Source: Glandiceps talaboti
Taxonomy: Eukaryota; Hemichordata; Enteropneusta; Spengelidae
Length of the DNA: 64,000 nt
Direction of reading: 5' to 3'
NCBI RefSeq assembly: GCF_964340395.1
Contig: NC_135556.1
Coordinates: forward strand, 21,275,223-21,339,222
Position numbers and translations under genes: made by a program. Position 1 is the first letter of the stretch; the number at the start of each line of letters is the position of its first letter. The notes beneath the pieces are model-generated. The model was not told where the DNA came from. It was given only the letters and a program-made list of their open reading frames with translations, and searched no databases. This document shows positions 25,097-38,023 of the stretch, in pieces.

Positions 25097-27350
25097 ATGA
25101 GACCTTAGCTGCCATCAAGGCATTACAGCATTTTGGAAGGTCTGGGTGACACAATAAAGTTGTCAAATTTCATCTGAATACCAATACACATGTTTATATA
25201 TATATATATATATAATTTGGCCTTATTTAGATATTATACATATGTAATTCCTCATTCAATTCCTACATCACCTCATGCAAGTCCCACATCACAAAGTAAG
25301 TGGAAAGAGTTCAATTTAGAAATATTTGTGCACCAGCAACTTTCCATCTTTCGATATCTAAATGTATCTATTTCTTATAGTTATTTGCTTTTACTCACAA
25401 TGCTTGGCATTTTAACACTTCTATATACTAACTGAATTTAATGATATGGTATCATACTGTATAAACCTGGAATTTTTTTGTTAAAAACTTAATTTCACTG
25501 GAAAACAAAGATGTGAAAAAAAGTAAAGACTAAACTGCCTTCTTGTACATTAATGCAATGTACCTACCAGTTTGGTAATTAGTAAATATTAGTCATTGAG
25601 AACTAGCTGAAGACTCTGAAATTGCAAAAATTTCTAGTAACGAAAATATTTTGGTTTACAGTATATCTCCATGGAAGGATATGGCAAGATAATGCAAAAT
25701 ATGATGTTGATATTCACAATCCAGAAGAATTCATATGAAATAGTAGAATTCATTTCATTTCAAACTATTAGTAGCTAGTCTTGTTTTCTAAAAGAGATGG
25801 TGTTTATTTTGAAATCTACTGAATAAATATTTTATGTAGACTTTCCTTTTATTCACAATGGATAATCACAGCTAAATGTTGGATGACTTGCCCTTATGAC
25901 AAAATGAACAAAATATTTTGGGCTTGAATTAAACCTTTGATAAGAAGTGAGATTCCTTGTCTGTAATTGCACATAACAAATGGTTAATCTTCCATAGTAT
26001 GACCGACCTACACCTTCTCAGCTAAGACAAGAATGCATAACAGTGTACTTTAGTTTTATTATTTCCCTCATAATAGTCAACAGTCACCACGGCAACAAAA
26101 CACTAATGCCTTGAAGTAACCCTTAGCTCAAACGCGTGCTACGAACGTGGCGATACTATTTTAAGCACTGGCCACATGCCCAGTCAAGAATTATTACCAC
26201 CTGGTCATACGTCCTGAGCATACCTTTCTGTTGAATGCATACAACAAATTATTTTCAGTCTCCTTTTTTACAATCTCTTCCTCAACAAAAGAAAGTATTC
26301 TTTACAGAAGTCCATTGTATTCAAAACTTACTGATCTGGATACTTGGGTCAAAGGTTACTGTCCTGGCATATAGGTCATGAGATTATGCACCTACTTGTT
26401 GAACACCACATGCTGGTGCATGCTCCACCTTATCATAACATTGCACAAACAAGCAATGTAGTTTTCAACATTGTAAAAATCCTTGTTGGAAAGAGACAAA
26501 CCATTTGCCAAATCAAACTTCTACCACACTCTGAACACTATGTTGCAAGGCATTACAATTTACATTAATTAACACAACTGCTGTCAAATTTCTTGGTTGC
26601 CTTACAAGTTGAAGGACTATTTTTTGGATAAATTATCCTCATTTTGATAACTCGTACAGTATTGAAAGAAAACAAATTATGTATATATACAACAACACTT
26701 CTAACCAAAACAACTTACTAATTTAAGTCTTAGGAATTTCACGATTTGATAAATTTGGGTAAAACAAAACATGTGACTTATCAACACAAACCCTGTTACC
26801 CCAACCTAATGTTTGGATTCAGTACCTAGTAATCATAACGTCATCTTGTCCGGCTTGTTGTCCACGAGATGCATATTCGCGGTCAATCACTTCTTTGGAT
26901 ATGTTATAAGAATTAGGAAGGTAGCTATCGATTGAAATCGCAATGAGTGTTTCACGTCAAGACAGAACTCCTCCCACCACAACAAACCCAAAACCTCCCG
27001 AAGAGCATTCTTGAAACACCAAACGCGTCGGTCTCTTTTGGTATTAAATGAACTAGTCATTGGTTCTGGTAGTTACTTTGTATATACCAAGCATTTTTGC
27101 ACTGGCTACATTTATATGTACATTACATTGACAAACAAATCTATCAATATCATACTTCGACCATTGTGGGGCCTTGTCACTTCGCACGTGCCCACTTGGA
27201 CATTTGCTCTGTCTAAAACATGTTCGAGCGCGTGGCTTAAATTTCACCATATTAAATACCATGCTAGGGGGAACAGCAGTGACATTCTTGACATACAACT
27301 GGTGGGTAATACATAGAAAAGTTTGTTTATATTCACAATCTTTGCACTAC

Positions 27351-27566
27351 CTTTTCTTTTGCCATGACTGCCGGTAGCCGTGGAGGATTTCGCCACACAT
27401 CTCGACAAATGTACCAAACTAACGTCCCTGTCGTGGCACATGCTGTTCCGATACCAAACGCTGAAAAGCGCAGTACCCTTCTCTTGACGGGTGTTGTCGC
27501 AAATTTTCGGAAATGCAATTCTGACGACCGAATGATATTCACTAATTTTCTTCCAGCTGTCGCCAT
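27351..27566 (-). CDS. First coding exon of the minus-strand mitochondrial or membrane protein gene (copy 2)
   Basis: Exact repeat of 20227-20442: ATG in AAGATGGCGAC, 72 codons, donor AAAAG|GTAGTG. If downstream exons lie left of 15.9 kb, transcripts from this copy must cross copy 1 and skip its first exon. Confidence 0.45.
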
Positions 27567-28023
27567 CTTGGATATTTGCAGAGTCAATTTTGCGCATGTT
27601 CAGTAGGGAACCCCGCCCTCTCGAGCTTTAACCTATTGTCATCTTTGTTTATCTTTCCGACTGTGCTAGTTACTACTTTGCAGGACACTACAAGTACAGC
27701 CCTGTTCAAGTGGAGTGTGTTGTTGCTATATAAACATAAATAAGGTGCTAATTTCTTCACCAATATGTGAACATAAGTTAATATCTTGATTTTAAGAGAA
27801 AAGTGACGTAACCACAGCGCCCAATGACAGCGCGTGAGCTTTTTACTCATTAACACACTGCATTATAACGCACTACAATACATAACAATAGACGGGATTC
27901 CCCTTGTTAAGATAGCACATTGGTGGCGTGGCTAGACTTTTATAACAAAAAAATCCTTACTTCGTTGGGATTAATATAGTTGGCGGGGGTGTTTCCCGTC
28001 AGTTTACCCCTTCTAACCACCCA

Positions 28024-29762
28024 TTTATCATAGTACATGTACTTGGCGACTTAGGAGGTAACTCGCATTAGAGATCACGAACTCGTCGAGTGAACAGTGC
28101 GCGTTGCAGTGTCCAAAGAAATTATAGTCTACGTCTACAAGAAGATCATTAATGACACGGTTTGTACTTTCCACGTGTATTCCCTATCAGGATAGGGAAT
28201 ATATTTTATGGCACTATTACACGTAGGTCCTATCTGAAGTTTTTTTTTTCGTTTGTATTGGGCTTCTTACACTACGTCATGAGGGGTGAGGGTCGCATAG
28301 AATTTAAGGGAAAATGTCTTTTGGCAAGTCCCATGTCCGGGGCTTTGTTGCCTTTATTTGTAAACGATGTCTTGGAGTTTAACTGTTTACCGAGTGATCA
28401 TTTGATATGTTGAAGATTTGTAGATTAGTCAAGGTGAATTTGGTTTGTATAATGTTATACTCGATACTTTGTTTTAGGATTTTGTATAGCAATTCACACT
28501 TTTCTCAGGTTCGTAAGTACGGTTCGGGCCCTCTTTTTAGGCATTTCCGTCTAACGTTAACACGTTGAGGTACGCATATCGGAACTTAACAGGTGTTTCT
28601 GCAACCATAGTGGAATTTGTCGGAGCGACCAAAGCAGGGGGTTTTATTCGGCTTACAGACGGTTCGCTTTACGCCGGTTTCGCGGCACGACTTATGTTGC
28701 GTGGTAATATGAATGCGTTTGTCTTGCTCAAACAAACTATTGTTTCGGTCCAAAAGTTCATGCTTGGACATTTGCATTCCCACACACTCTACATAGCTAT
28801 ATGGATACAGCGACGTGGTACTATAGGCATGTTCAGTGGTGATGTATCCGAGTCACTAATATAGACGTAGTAATAGAGCCCATCGAACGTAGAAAAGTAC
28901 GAGGTAACTAAAATGTAAAGATACATCGCGCGCGTAGTTCATTGGTGAGACAGTTGATGAGTCCAAAACATTATCTACGCTTTAGTTATACTCTCAGGAA
29001 AATATCTTATATTGATTTATAAAACTCAAATTTCGACCCTATCGAAGTGTCTATTGTCTCTTAGTATCATGAAACCCTGTGATTAGGTGATAACAACGTA
29101 GTTTGGTGATTACGACAGCGTGAAATTAAATATTATCAGTTGATGATAAGTTTAACTATCATATCACCATGAGATTCAAACATCGTCAAAAACGGAAAAC
29201 AGATCACACGCGTCAGTATTCCTTTAATCGAGGTTTTCCTGGGGTACTACGCTAGTCCAGGGTTGCGATGACATGCATGCTGAGACGGACACACACTTTA
29301 TTATTCAAAGCTTGGGAAATACCTGCGCGCTGTTCATTGGTAAACGTCTAAGAGACCTGTCGTGTCACGCGTCGATTTCATTGTATAAAAAAGTTAACCA
29401 TCATATTGGGCGCGTCAGTTGAATGAGGGACCTTGTGTAGGCCAGACCGCTGTACATGTACATAGCTCTCTGTTTTATGAGCTTATACATAGGGCTTCAT
29501 ACTGGAGAATATTCCACATACCGCGTACTGTACTTATTTACATACATGTCTAAGTTTGGACTATGAATATAAACAGTCAGTACGTAGTTTTTACGCATAG
29601 TCGTGGCAGAATAGCAGCAGCGGCCAATGTGTGCAGCGCACCAGTGGGATTTTTAAAACCGTAGGATTGCCATTGAGACAGAAGCTCATGTGATTTTTAA
29701 TGTTTTCTCCTATTTACTGAACCGTTGCTTCCATTTGGGATATTTTTAGTGCCAATTGGACC
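28024..29762 (+). promoter_or_regulatory. CpG-rich 5' region upstream of FGF exon 1 (copy 2)
   Basis: Identical duplicate of 20900-22638 and the copy nearest the intact FGF gene. No core promoter element could be assigned. Confidence 0.4.
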
Positions 29763-32700
29763 ATGGTGTTCGTGGTGGTGATTTTGCTGTTGCTTGAACT
29801 TGGCACCGCTATACCCGTTCCAACTATACCAAGCAATAACAGTGACGTTCGGACTACGGTGTTACCACAGTTGGTCAATGACGATACATACATCGTACAG
29901 CCCAGGCTCGTGGATGGAGGAGGCCTGGACATATACATGGAGGATGACGGTTCGCAGGCAAGTGATCGAAAAGCTCGGAGTACCATGAGTTCTATGCTAA
30001 CTGTGAGTGCACTCATGTACAGACAGCTATGGTGCAGGACTGGTTTTCATTTACAAATCCTTCCGGATGGAAATATATCAGGAACTCCGGAAAGTGACAA
30101 CAAAGACGGTAAGCCATTTCGACCTTATATAATCCGCCTCGCATATTATTTTTCAACTCCGTACTTGATCATAATATTATTTTATATTTTACTCTTTAAA
30201 TTATTTGCCGTGTTCTTTGGGGAAAGTAACGACACCGCTACATACATGCCCGTCGGTAAGTACGGCATGTCCCCTATGTTAAGTTAAGACTGGAAAAGCC
30301 ACTCGTACATGAATACTGTGACATTTGGTGCGCACCACCAATTCTCTTCAATGACTTTATAGTGCACGTTCCTCGCATCCAATTCAGCCTATCACACTAG
30401 AAGGCGTCTGCCAAATTATAGAATCTGCCGTCGGCAACACGCAGTCGTAAGGTTCCCCTGGAAAGAGTCCAAATTCTTTCTTTTATTTCGGTATTTGCGA
30501 CCCCCGGTGTCACGAACTTACTTTTTTTGTGGGACGTTACTGTCTCGTGTCGGTGTACGCCAATTACAGCATATAGACATTGAATAGGTCGGAGACACTG
30601 AGGCATGAACAAGTTCAATCATGATCTCCCCTCAACTTATTGACGCTTTCAATACTTCACCCTTTAACTATAACACTGTTTTAACGCGTTCTAGACAGGT
30701 GTGGACACACCGTTCCTCTTATCTACCAATGATTGTATTCAAACTGTCAAACTAATGTTATTGAGGTGGTGCAGGTAGAGCGATACAGTACTAGCCATGT
30801 TGCCTAGAGCAGTGGTGGTGTTCAGTGTTATATAGCTAGGCCCATTCATTCATTCATTCATACACTGTACAAGTACATTTACCTATTTTCTCCGCCCTTA
30901 TTTGCCCTTTTTACGATCTCTTGACTGCTATTAAAGTTTTGATGACTAAATTATTTCTTATTACGTTGTATCGCTGTCCAATGCCAACGTAGAAGTCGGT
31001 GACATTTTGGAATGTTTAAAATTCACGTTTGACCATTGACAGTGGAGTGACATACTAGTATCTCTGATTGGGAGTAGAGTTAAAGTTTCGATTCATGGCT
31101 AATGTGCATAGTGGCCAGTTTTCATTTAGTCCAGAGCATGCCGGGGCTTGCTTTGTTCAAACCTTTGTGTTTGGTTCCAAATTGTTTAACACATACAATG
31201 TAATATGATAGACTATGTAAATTTCATTGTGCGGCTCCACAAAGGAGTACCTCTGATAAAAGACATGACGTCACACAAGGCCCTAGATGACAGCTCAAAG
31301 TTCACAATGTCTATTAAAAATAGAGTGAAAATACACGTGAATAATATAAATATGCAATATTAGTGAATAATCTTCACTTAAACGTTAGTGGCAAGATTTT
31401 GGATTTCGACCGATCAAAGACAAGGTCAGATTTGTCCTCATATTGTCCGCTGGTCTCGGCCTTGTAACAATGTGAGAAAAGTTGCGCTGCGTCTGAAATT
31501 CTGAACTCGTTAGAAGACGAAGGGATAGTCCTCTTCACATTAAAACGTGTATATGTATGCTTCGGGAAATAATCTCTTGCATTGTCTTATCATATAGCTT
31601 GTTTCACCCGTTTTTGGTTACGTCGATGGGAGAAACAATGTACTAGGGCTTATGTCTGGACGATCCCCGATCTCTTGTTTGTAAAACTATCTATCTGTTG
31701 ACACACGTTGCTAATTGAAAAGCAAAGATTTAACACATTATTAACTGTTATGAGAGCCTGGCCATTCACACTTGTTTACCAATTTTTGCAAGTCATTTGT
31801 TCTGAGGTGAGCCGTCACCTGTCACGGGTCGCCATCCTGTGACTTCCACCGACAGGTAGATAGTTAGCCCCCGGGCCAGTTCCATGTTTCAACTTTTCAA
31901 CTCATTCATGTCGGTGAAAATAAAATCTAAAAGTATACAGCTTTTTAGTGTAAGGATGTATAGAAGAGTGGAATCACTGGAGCACGTTGCAAAAAATCAT
32001 TGAATATAGGCATGCCCTCCTGTACACCGTTGCCATTAATCATACACAGCTGTAGGCCCATAAAGAAAGCATAATTCACTTTCTAAATAACAGGTTGTTG
32101 TCTCCGGCGTCTGTCAACTCGCATGCCTTCCCTGGCCCCCAACACGCGAACATATCTTTATGAAAGGGCAAGGAGTAAAATGTCTCTCCATCCCGGTACG
32201 CTTCGTGAGCACACATAGTGGACTGTACCTGTTTCAATGTGTGTGCGAGTGATAAATGTTCAGGCTTTTGTTCAGCATGAAGTGATCCTCACATGTCGTT
32301 ACGCTATCATAACTACACTTCAAATCTCCACTTCAAGAAGTCTCTCCAAGGGATCGGACAAAATTACCAAATTAAAAAAAAGGTCATTAAAACTAGACAC
32401 CCCACCTCTTTCGAGGAAAGGATTCGGGGGTTGCTAATGAACACTACTATTTTGAAGGTAACATTTATAGTTTGGTAGTGTTTACCATATACTCATCACG
32501 CATGATTAGAAATATAGGTGTTGTCGGTAAACAAAGAACGATTAACAAATATCTACGGCCTGATAACCCCCTGGCATCTTAGTACTTAGTATAGGCACAG
32601 GAGGGAAGTGAAGAGATTCCACTACGGGTCAAAACAACGCCATGCGCTTCAAACCCGTCAATAGTTTTCGGTCGTAACGCACGTTTTACGAATCATTTAC

Positions 32701-35514
32701 CACCCCTCTTTATCTATTCTATCCATGCTCTAGAACAGAGGACAAGACTCTCAACTTGGATATATTTTATGCGTGTAATTGCTATGTCCGGTGGCTAAAT
32801 TCAGCTGGTATTCTGTTGTTCATCTTTCAAATCAATAAATCATACAAGGTCTTGTGCTCGTGAGTTGTCAGCTAACAAACTTAGACAGTGTAGTAAAAAA
32901 AAGGCAATCTTGTTGTGAATTGTTGTTGTTGTCTTTCGACGTCTAATAGAGCGTCCTCGGTGTATCTGTCCACTACATTAGACCTGGTTCACATCTATGC
33001 TAATGGTTGCTCGAAGTAGGCCAAAACCTTGAAGATGTCAACGCTTGTCATACTATGCCAAAGTGCGGCATCGCATTTTTTTCAGTAAAACGCGCCGAAT
33101 CGTTAGCACATGGCGACTTTACGCTCACTAACTGTATTAACGAGAAAACCATTAATTCTGGTCCATTTGCTCTCTTCTGACATGCATTAAAAGAACTGAT
33201 GACATTATCTCATCTTGAACCCCGGCAATTCACTGTTTTCTACGCATTTGTTTTCCACTACCAGACTAGTAAAGATGTCCCAATCTTGTATGCGTTCATT
33301 GTTTGGATCGAACGCTTACTCAGCTATCCAACCAACCATTACTGTTTACTGTTCTAGAGCAAGCCATCTTCTCTTGTTCTAAGACTCATTTTGCGAGGAG
33401 CGTAGTGATGTCGACCAGCTGCTGGCTTCTGGACGAAGAATTTCAATATAACCAATTAATTTCATTCATGCGTGTTCGCATACTTATTACTAATAGGTAT
33501 ATTGGCTTTGAAACAGTGATAGTCCCAAAAGGACCAAAAATACGCTATTTGTTCTCTGATAATCTGTGAGTGTTATTAAACGTCTCTGTTTACTTTCTAC
33601 CAACAGCAATCGTACAGATGATATCAATACACCTACCGAGTACAGTAGCTATCAAAGGCGTCAGCAGTGGTTATTACCTAGCTATGAACAAAAAGGGCGA
33701 ACTTTACGCATCGGTAAGTATTAGACTTGTAGTCCTACTAATTTGAACGGCATCTCTCTTTCACCAAGTTTTTATTCTAAAACTTTTCTAATAGTACACA
33801 TTGTTGCTACACAAACTTCGTCAGTTGTTTAAATTTTCCATAGGGTCGTTTTGCGTAGCACTTGCCAACATCAATCAATACATGAATTATGGTTAACTGT
33901 AAGTTCAGGATTCTCCGCTTATGGCCGATCCATGGCGCTGTTCCGTTTAATTTGTCAATCCATAGACCCTACCATCCCATCACCTCATAGTTTGCAGAAT
34001 TTTCAACATCACAATATTTTGAATACCATTCTGCAATATGTGTATCAATTACGCGAGCAGTTGTACCCACTGCCGGGGAAAGTGAAACCTGTGAACAAAA
34101 TTCCATAATTTGCACACCCAGATTTTTTACAAAGTGTAATCGCCTACGTGGTGAACAACAAACTTCCTCGTCTTTGTAGATGTATTTCCTGGCGGTTGTG
34201 GTGTGCATAGTTTCGTCATTCACACCTTCTTTATACGAGCTATTGTTCTCTGACAGTCACCATCACATTTGAAAAAGGATCCCTTTATTATATTGTACAT
34301 TTAAAACCTGCGTTGTTCGGCAAGCTTTCAAGGCTTATTTCTATCTATATAGCTTTTGTTTGCTAACAACGGAAAGCATGTTTATGAAAGTTCGCCCACT
34401 TTAGTTTACACAAAGTAGATCGCTTAATTTTATGGTAAGATCAATATACTAGTGTTAGTATGTAAGAGGAGTTGGCGGAAATCTAATTTTTTATAACAAA
34501 TATATTAAGTTATACACTTTCCTTTTGTGTTTTTTTATTTCAACTGCTTCACAAACTATTGAATGAAAATACTTTAATAGCGAATCTGAATATTGTATTT
34601 TTTTCTAATCTTCTTATTGATTGTGTTGTATTAGTCATAAACGTTGATATTTGAGAGCTTTTAGTACATGTAGATATTTTTAGAATGTGTATACATTTAA
34701 ATTGTTATAGACGTATTAGTAAAAATGAAAGAATCAATTGCCCCCACGGTTTAAGAGGAATTATATTTCGATATAGTTGAATATTTTGTTATCATTATCA
34801 GAACGTTACTTGTAAGGGAAATTAAATTTGAACACACTTGCTTCCAGTTAGCCAAAGTTTTGTAAGTCGTAAGAAATCGCGAAGAAAATAAAGAAAAAAA
34901 AAACATTTTCTGATCTTCGCTGGTAATGCATTCATTGAATGATAAAAATCTGTGTCAAGGTCGCTTGAAATGTTCATTTCAGATTGGAAATTGTATAAAT
35001 ATCGTCTTTACACACATATTATGTAAGAAGATCGAACGATTGAACAGTCAGCAGATGGATTTTCTTATTTGTTATTTGTTTGAAATTGGTGTTCTCTGAT
35101 GCAACTGTTGATTTGAATGAATGATATCAGGAAATGTATTTTACCAACTTATTTTTTTTTCTTTTCTTGCAGCGCGAGTTAACAAAAGAATGTCACTTTA
35201 TCGAAAAACTTTTAGAAAATATGTACAATACTTACCAATCTCAAAAACATCCAAGGAATAAAAACAAGAGGAGAGATAAGAATAAGAACAAAAAGAGGAG
35301 GAAGAAGGAGAGAAGGAAACCAAAAAGGAAAAGGTCGTCTGAAAAGAAGGAACGGAAAAAGAGAAGGCCGTGGTTTATTGCGTTCGATGTTGATGGACGT
35401 CCCAGAAATGGATCGCGAGTCAGGTCCAAACAAAAGATGACACATTTCCTCGCGAGGACCGTAAATCCATCGAAAGTTCCTTCGCTCTACCCTTTTCTGG
35501 AGGGAAACAGTTAG
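29763..35514 (+). CDS. Secreted fibroblast growth factor, three exons, 264 aa, with a long basic insert
   Basis: Exons: 29763-30108, 33607-33713 and 35173-35514 (phases 1 and 0; stop TAG). The ATG is followed by a clear signal peptide (MVFVVVILLLLELGTA), then about 65 non-conserved residues with an N-x-S site. The beta-trefoil core runs from about residue 83: Y-R-Q-L-W-C-R-T-G-F-H-L-Q-I; exon 2 with V-A-I-K-G-V-S-S-G-Y-Y-L-A-M-N-K-K-G-E-L-Y; exon 3 with E-C-H-F-I-E and N-T-Y, then T-H-F-L-A-R and K-V-P-S-L-Y. The three-exon layout and 107-nt middle exon are the usual FGF plan. The N-P-S-K-V-P-S-L-Y end recalls FGF9/16/20. Residues about 177-217 form an unusual Lys/Arg-rich insert between two core strands. 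It should act as an extracellular FGF-receptor ligand binding heparan sulfate. Exon 1 also exists at 22639-22984. Confidence 0.93.
30135..33606 (+). other. FGF intron 1, unique part
   Basis: Single-copy intron sequence between the duplication edge and exon 2. It holds a short ATTC run at about 30845. No other gene is supported; the ORFs at 30397-30618 (minus) and 33303-33569 (plus) lack motifs and splice context. Confidence 0.6.
33714..35172 (+). other. FGF intron 2
   Basis: It runs from donor TCG|GTAAGTA to acceptor TTTTCTTGCAG. The DNA is AT-rich with no additional coding signal; the 85-codon ORF at 33851-34108 has no recognisable feature. Confidence 0.7.
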
Positions 35515-36190
35515 TAACAGGGAAAATGTGTATAGACACTTTTATTGGACCATGTACATTTTTTTGAAATTATATAGATATCTGAAGAAGACTTACTTGA
35601 ACCAATATCAAATATATTTGCCTATCTTTTTCTACGACTTTACCTGTGGACATATGTACATATGTGAAAGTACCACCGGTTTACAAATGGCGCGAAGACT
35701 TCAATGATGGACATATCGTAGTGCTGTCTGTTTTACTGTATGGTTGCAGCTACTATTATGTACGAGGACCAAACCGTTTCTGTTAACGTACTTTCAGATA
35801 TATTTTAAGGGAGATTTGCAGACATGCTGGACGTCTTATGTTTTCGAGAGATTTACACGCCTTCAATGTCCAGGCATATGTAAGGACATGCTTGTAACTG
35901 TGAAGTTATTTGAGAAATATTTGTACATATTTGTAATATCACTATTTCATGGTGGTAGCACTCGACGATTTCGTGGCGTTGAGTTCAAATAGTGAGACTA
36001 TGATTCCCCTGAACCTAATGACGCTAATAACATGTTTAAAAAAAAATAATGTTTGAGTGTCTGGTTTACTGTTTGCAGTGTTATTCCAGACGATGTTCCA
36101 AAATGCAGGAATGAAAAAAAGAACGAAAATACGTAATAATTGTAAAATGTGCAAACGATTAAACACTTTCATCTCGGGCAGACACTCTGG

Positions 36191-36192
<2 letters not shown>

Positions 36193-36270
<78 letters not shown>
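36193..36270 (+). repeat. (AC)n(CT)n compound microsatellite
   Basis: About 19 AC units run directly into about 20 CT units. The overlapping ORFs on both strands come from the repeat. Confidence 0.97.
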
Positions 36271-36274
<4 letters not shown>

Positions 36275-37960
36275 ACGAAGTAAAGAAATTGATTCGTGTT
36301 TGGGATCTTTATCTGTCCATGTAATCAGATACCGTCAAACACCAATTTCTTACATCTTTGACAGATACTGTATTGCACTTTAACAGTTGTATACTAAATG
36401 GAAAGCACATGAAGCCTCAGTTCTCGATATTTCCAATTGTGTCTGACCTTATTTGAAGAGTGGTAATGTAGGAGAAATAGCTCGCCTGGATAACCATCAT
36501 GTCATCTGTCATTTACCGAACTGTGTGACAATGTCATGCACTATGCTTGTTTATTGTCACAGCGTTCCTATACAAGAAAGGGGAAGAAAAAAACTTTTAA
36601 AACGTGTATTTATTTTTCTATAAAAAAAGAAATATTTATTTATTTATTTACCAAGATTCAGATTCTTGTGCTGGTTAGTATACAAATCGTGTATGATGCC
36701 ATCGTGAGTTGGTTGTTGTTTCCCGTTGCCACGCAACAAACTTGTGCGACTCAGCCCAATCAATGGTAGCAGTTTACTGCAAGTTCTCAAATTTCATACA
36801 GAAGTTATGTTAGGTAGAAACCAATAGAAAAACATGTTAAAATGTAGATAGATGTTTGCATCATGATATATGTATATTGTAATACTTTAGTATATGATAA
36901 ACTGTGCAATGAACATTCTCTGACGTTATACGATCTGGTCAACTTAACTTAAAAAAAACATTGACCATTCCTACAAAGCGAGTAAGAGATGACGGGAAAA
37001 AGTAATTAACTTAAAGTACTTAAAGTAGTCCCGTAATTTTGGAGTTTTGTAATTTTCTGTCCGGGCTTCCAAACCCACTCAGAACGACAGGTATGGTTGC
37101 ATGTTGGCAGGGGGTGCATTCTCTGTCTAAATAGCCAAATTATGGCCTTTGTAAGTGACGCCGGGGCACGGTGCCAATGGGTAGTAGTGTAGTACTGTTA
37201 TTAACTTCAAACGTGTCAACATGTCAATCAATTATCGATTTACGTGTGAAATCAGTTAACAACTCATGTACAGTTGTGTTATTCTTATGAACGCCTAAAG
37301 AGAAGTAACTATACACTTGTAATCATCCTATCATTTTCGTCGCCGATTTCTTGTTCTCAGTGCATGAAAATATATTGTACATCTGCTTACGTCGTGGAAA
37401 TCCAATGAAGTCAACTTGCACAACGACAAATGAGATCACTGAAATAACACACAGTGCATTGCACTGAAGCTTCATGAAATGGAAGCTTGTGTAAAGATCT
37501 GTTGCAACACATCTTGTACGCGATGACTGTAAACTGATTTCACAACCTTCTAGGCAACCCCTGCCTAATTTCATGTAACACCAAGATAAGTCAATTTGCG
37601 ATATTCGTCAATCACTTTTAGTGGTATATTAGTACACTGTAAGGCAGGTTTTTTTAAAGGCGATTTTGAAATATTCAAAATAATCAATGAACTCACAACA
37701 ATCATGTCACTTTAATTGATAATAGAATGTGAACAACTATGTCAATTTCACCTTAGAAATATTGATTTGTGAATTAGGCATTATTATGTACAAAATGTCA
37801 TATCTTTCACTGCCGTTTGCTATTGATATCAGCATTCATAACCCTTTGAAACTTGAATGTAATCAAATGCAATACTTGTTACAAATTTAATAAAAGCGAA
37901 AGAACAATGTTGTTGCATATTTTAATATAATGTATCACATGATTTATTATTATGTGCGAG

Positions 37961-38023
37961 TGTATGTATGTATGTATGTATGTATGTATGTATGTATGTA
38001 TGTATGTATGTATGTATGTATGT
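37961..38023 (+). repeat. (GTAT)n microsatellite
   Basis: About 15 GTAT units. The same motif recurs at 46803-46960 and 57240-57370, so this tetranucleotide is favoured in this genome. Confidence 0.97.

Larger units (their letters stand above)
23008..30134. repeat. 7,124-bp tandem duplication, copy 2
   Basis: Second copy of the unit described for 15884-23007, in direct orientation with no spacer. It ends at TATAATC just before CGCCTCGCAT. The intron of the FGF gene continues normally beyond it, so copy 2 joins the unique right flank and copy 1 joins the unique left flank. Confidence 0.95.

Noticed and set aside
30109-30287. Extension of the FGF exon-1 ORF to 174 codons
   Set aside because: A consensus donor (G|GTAAGCC) at 30109 in the right phase for exon 2 shows this is intron; the extension is absent in copy 1.
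35744-35992. 82-codon plus-strand ORF just after the FGF stop
   Set aside because: No motif and no splice support; most likely 3' untranslated or intergenic sequence.
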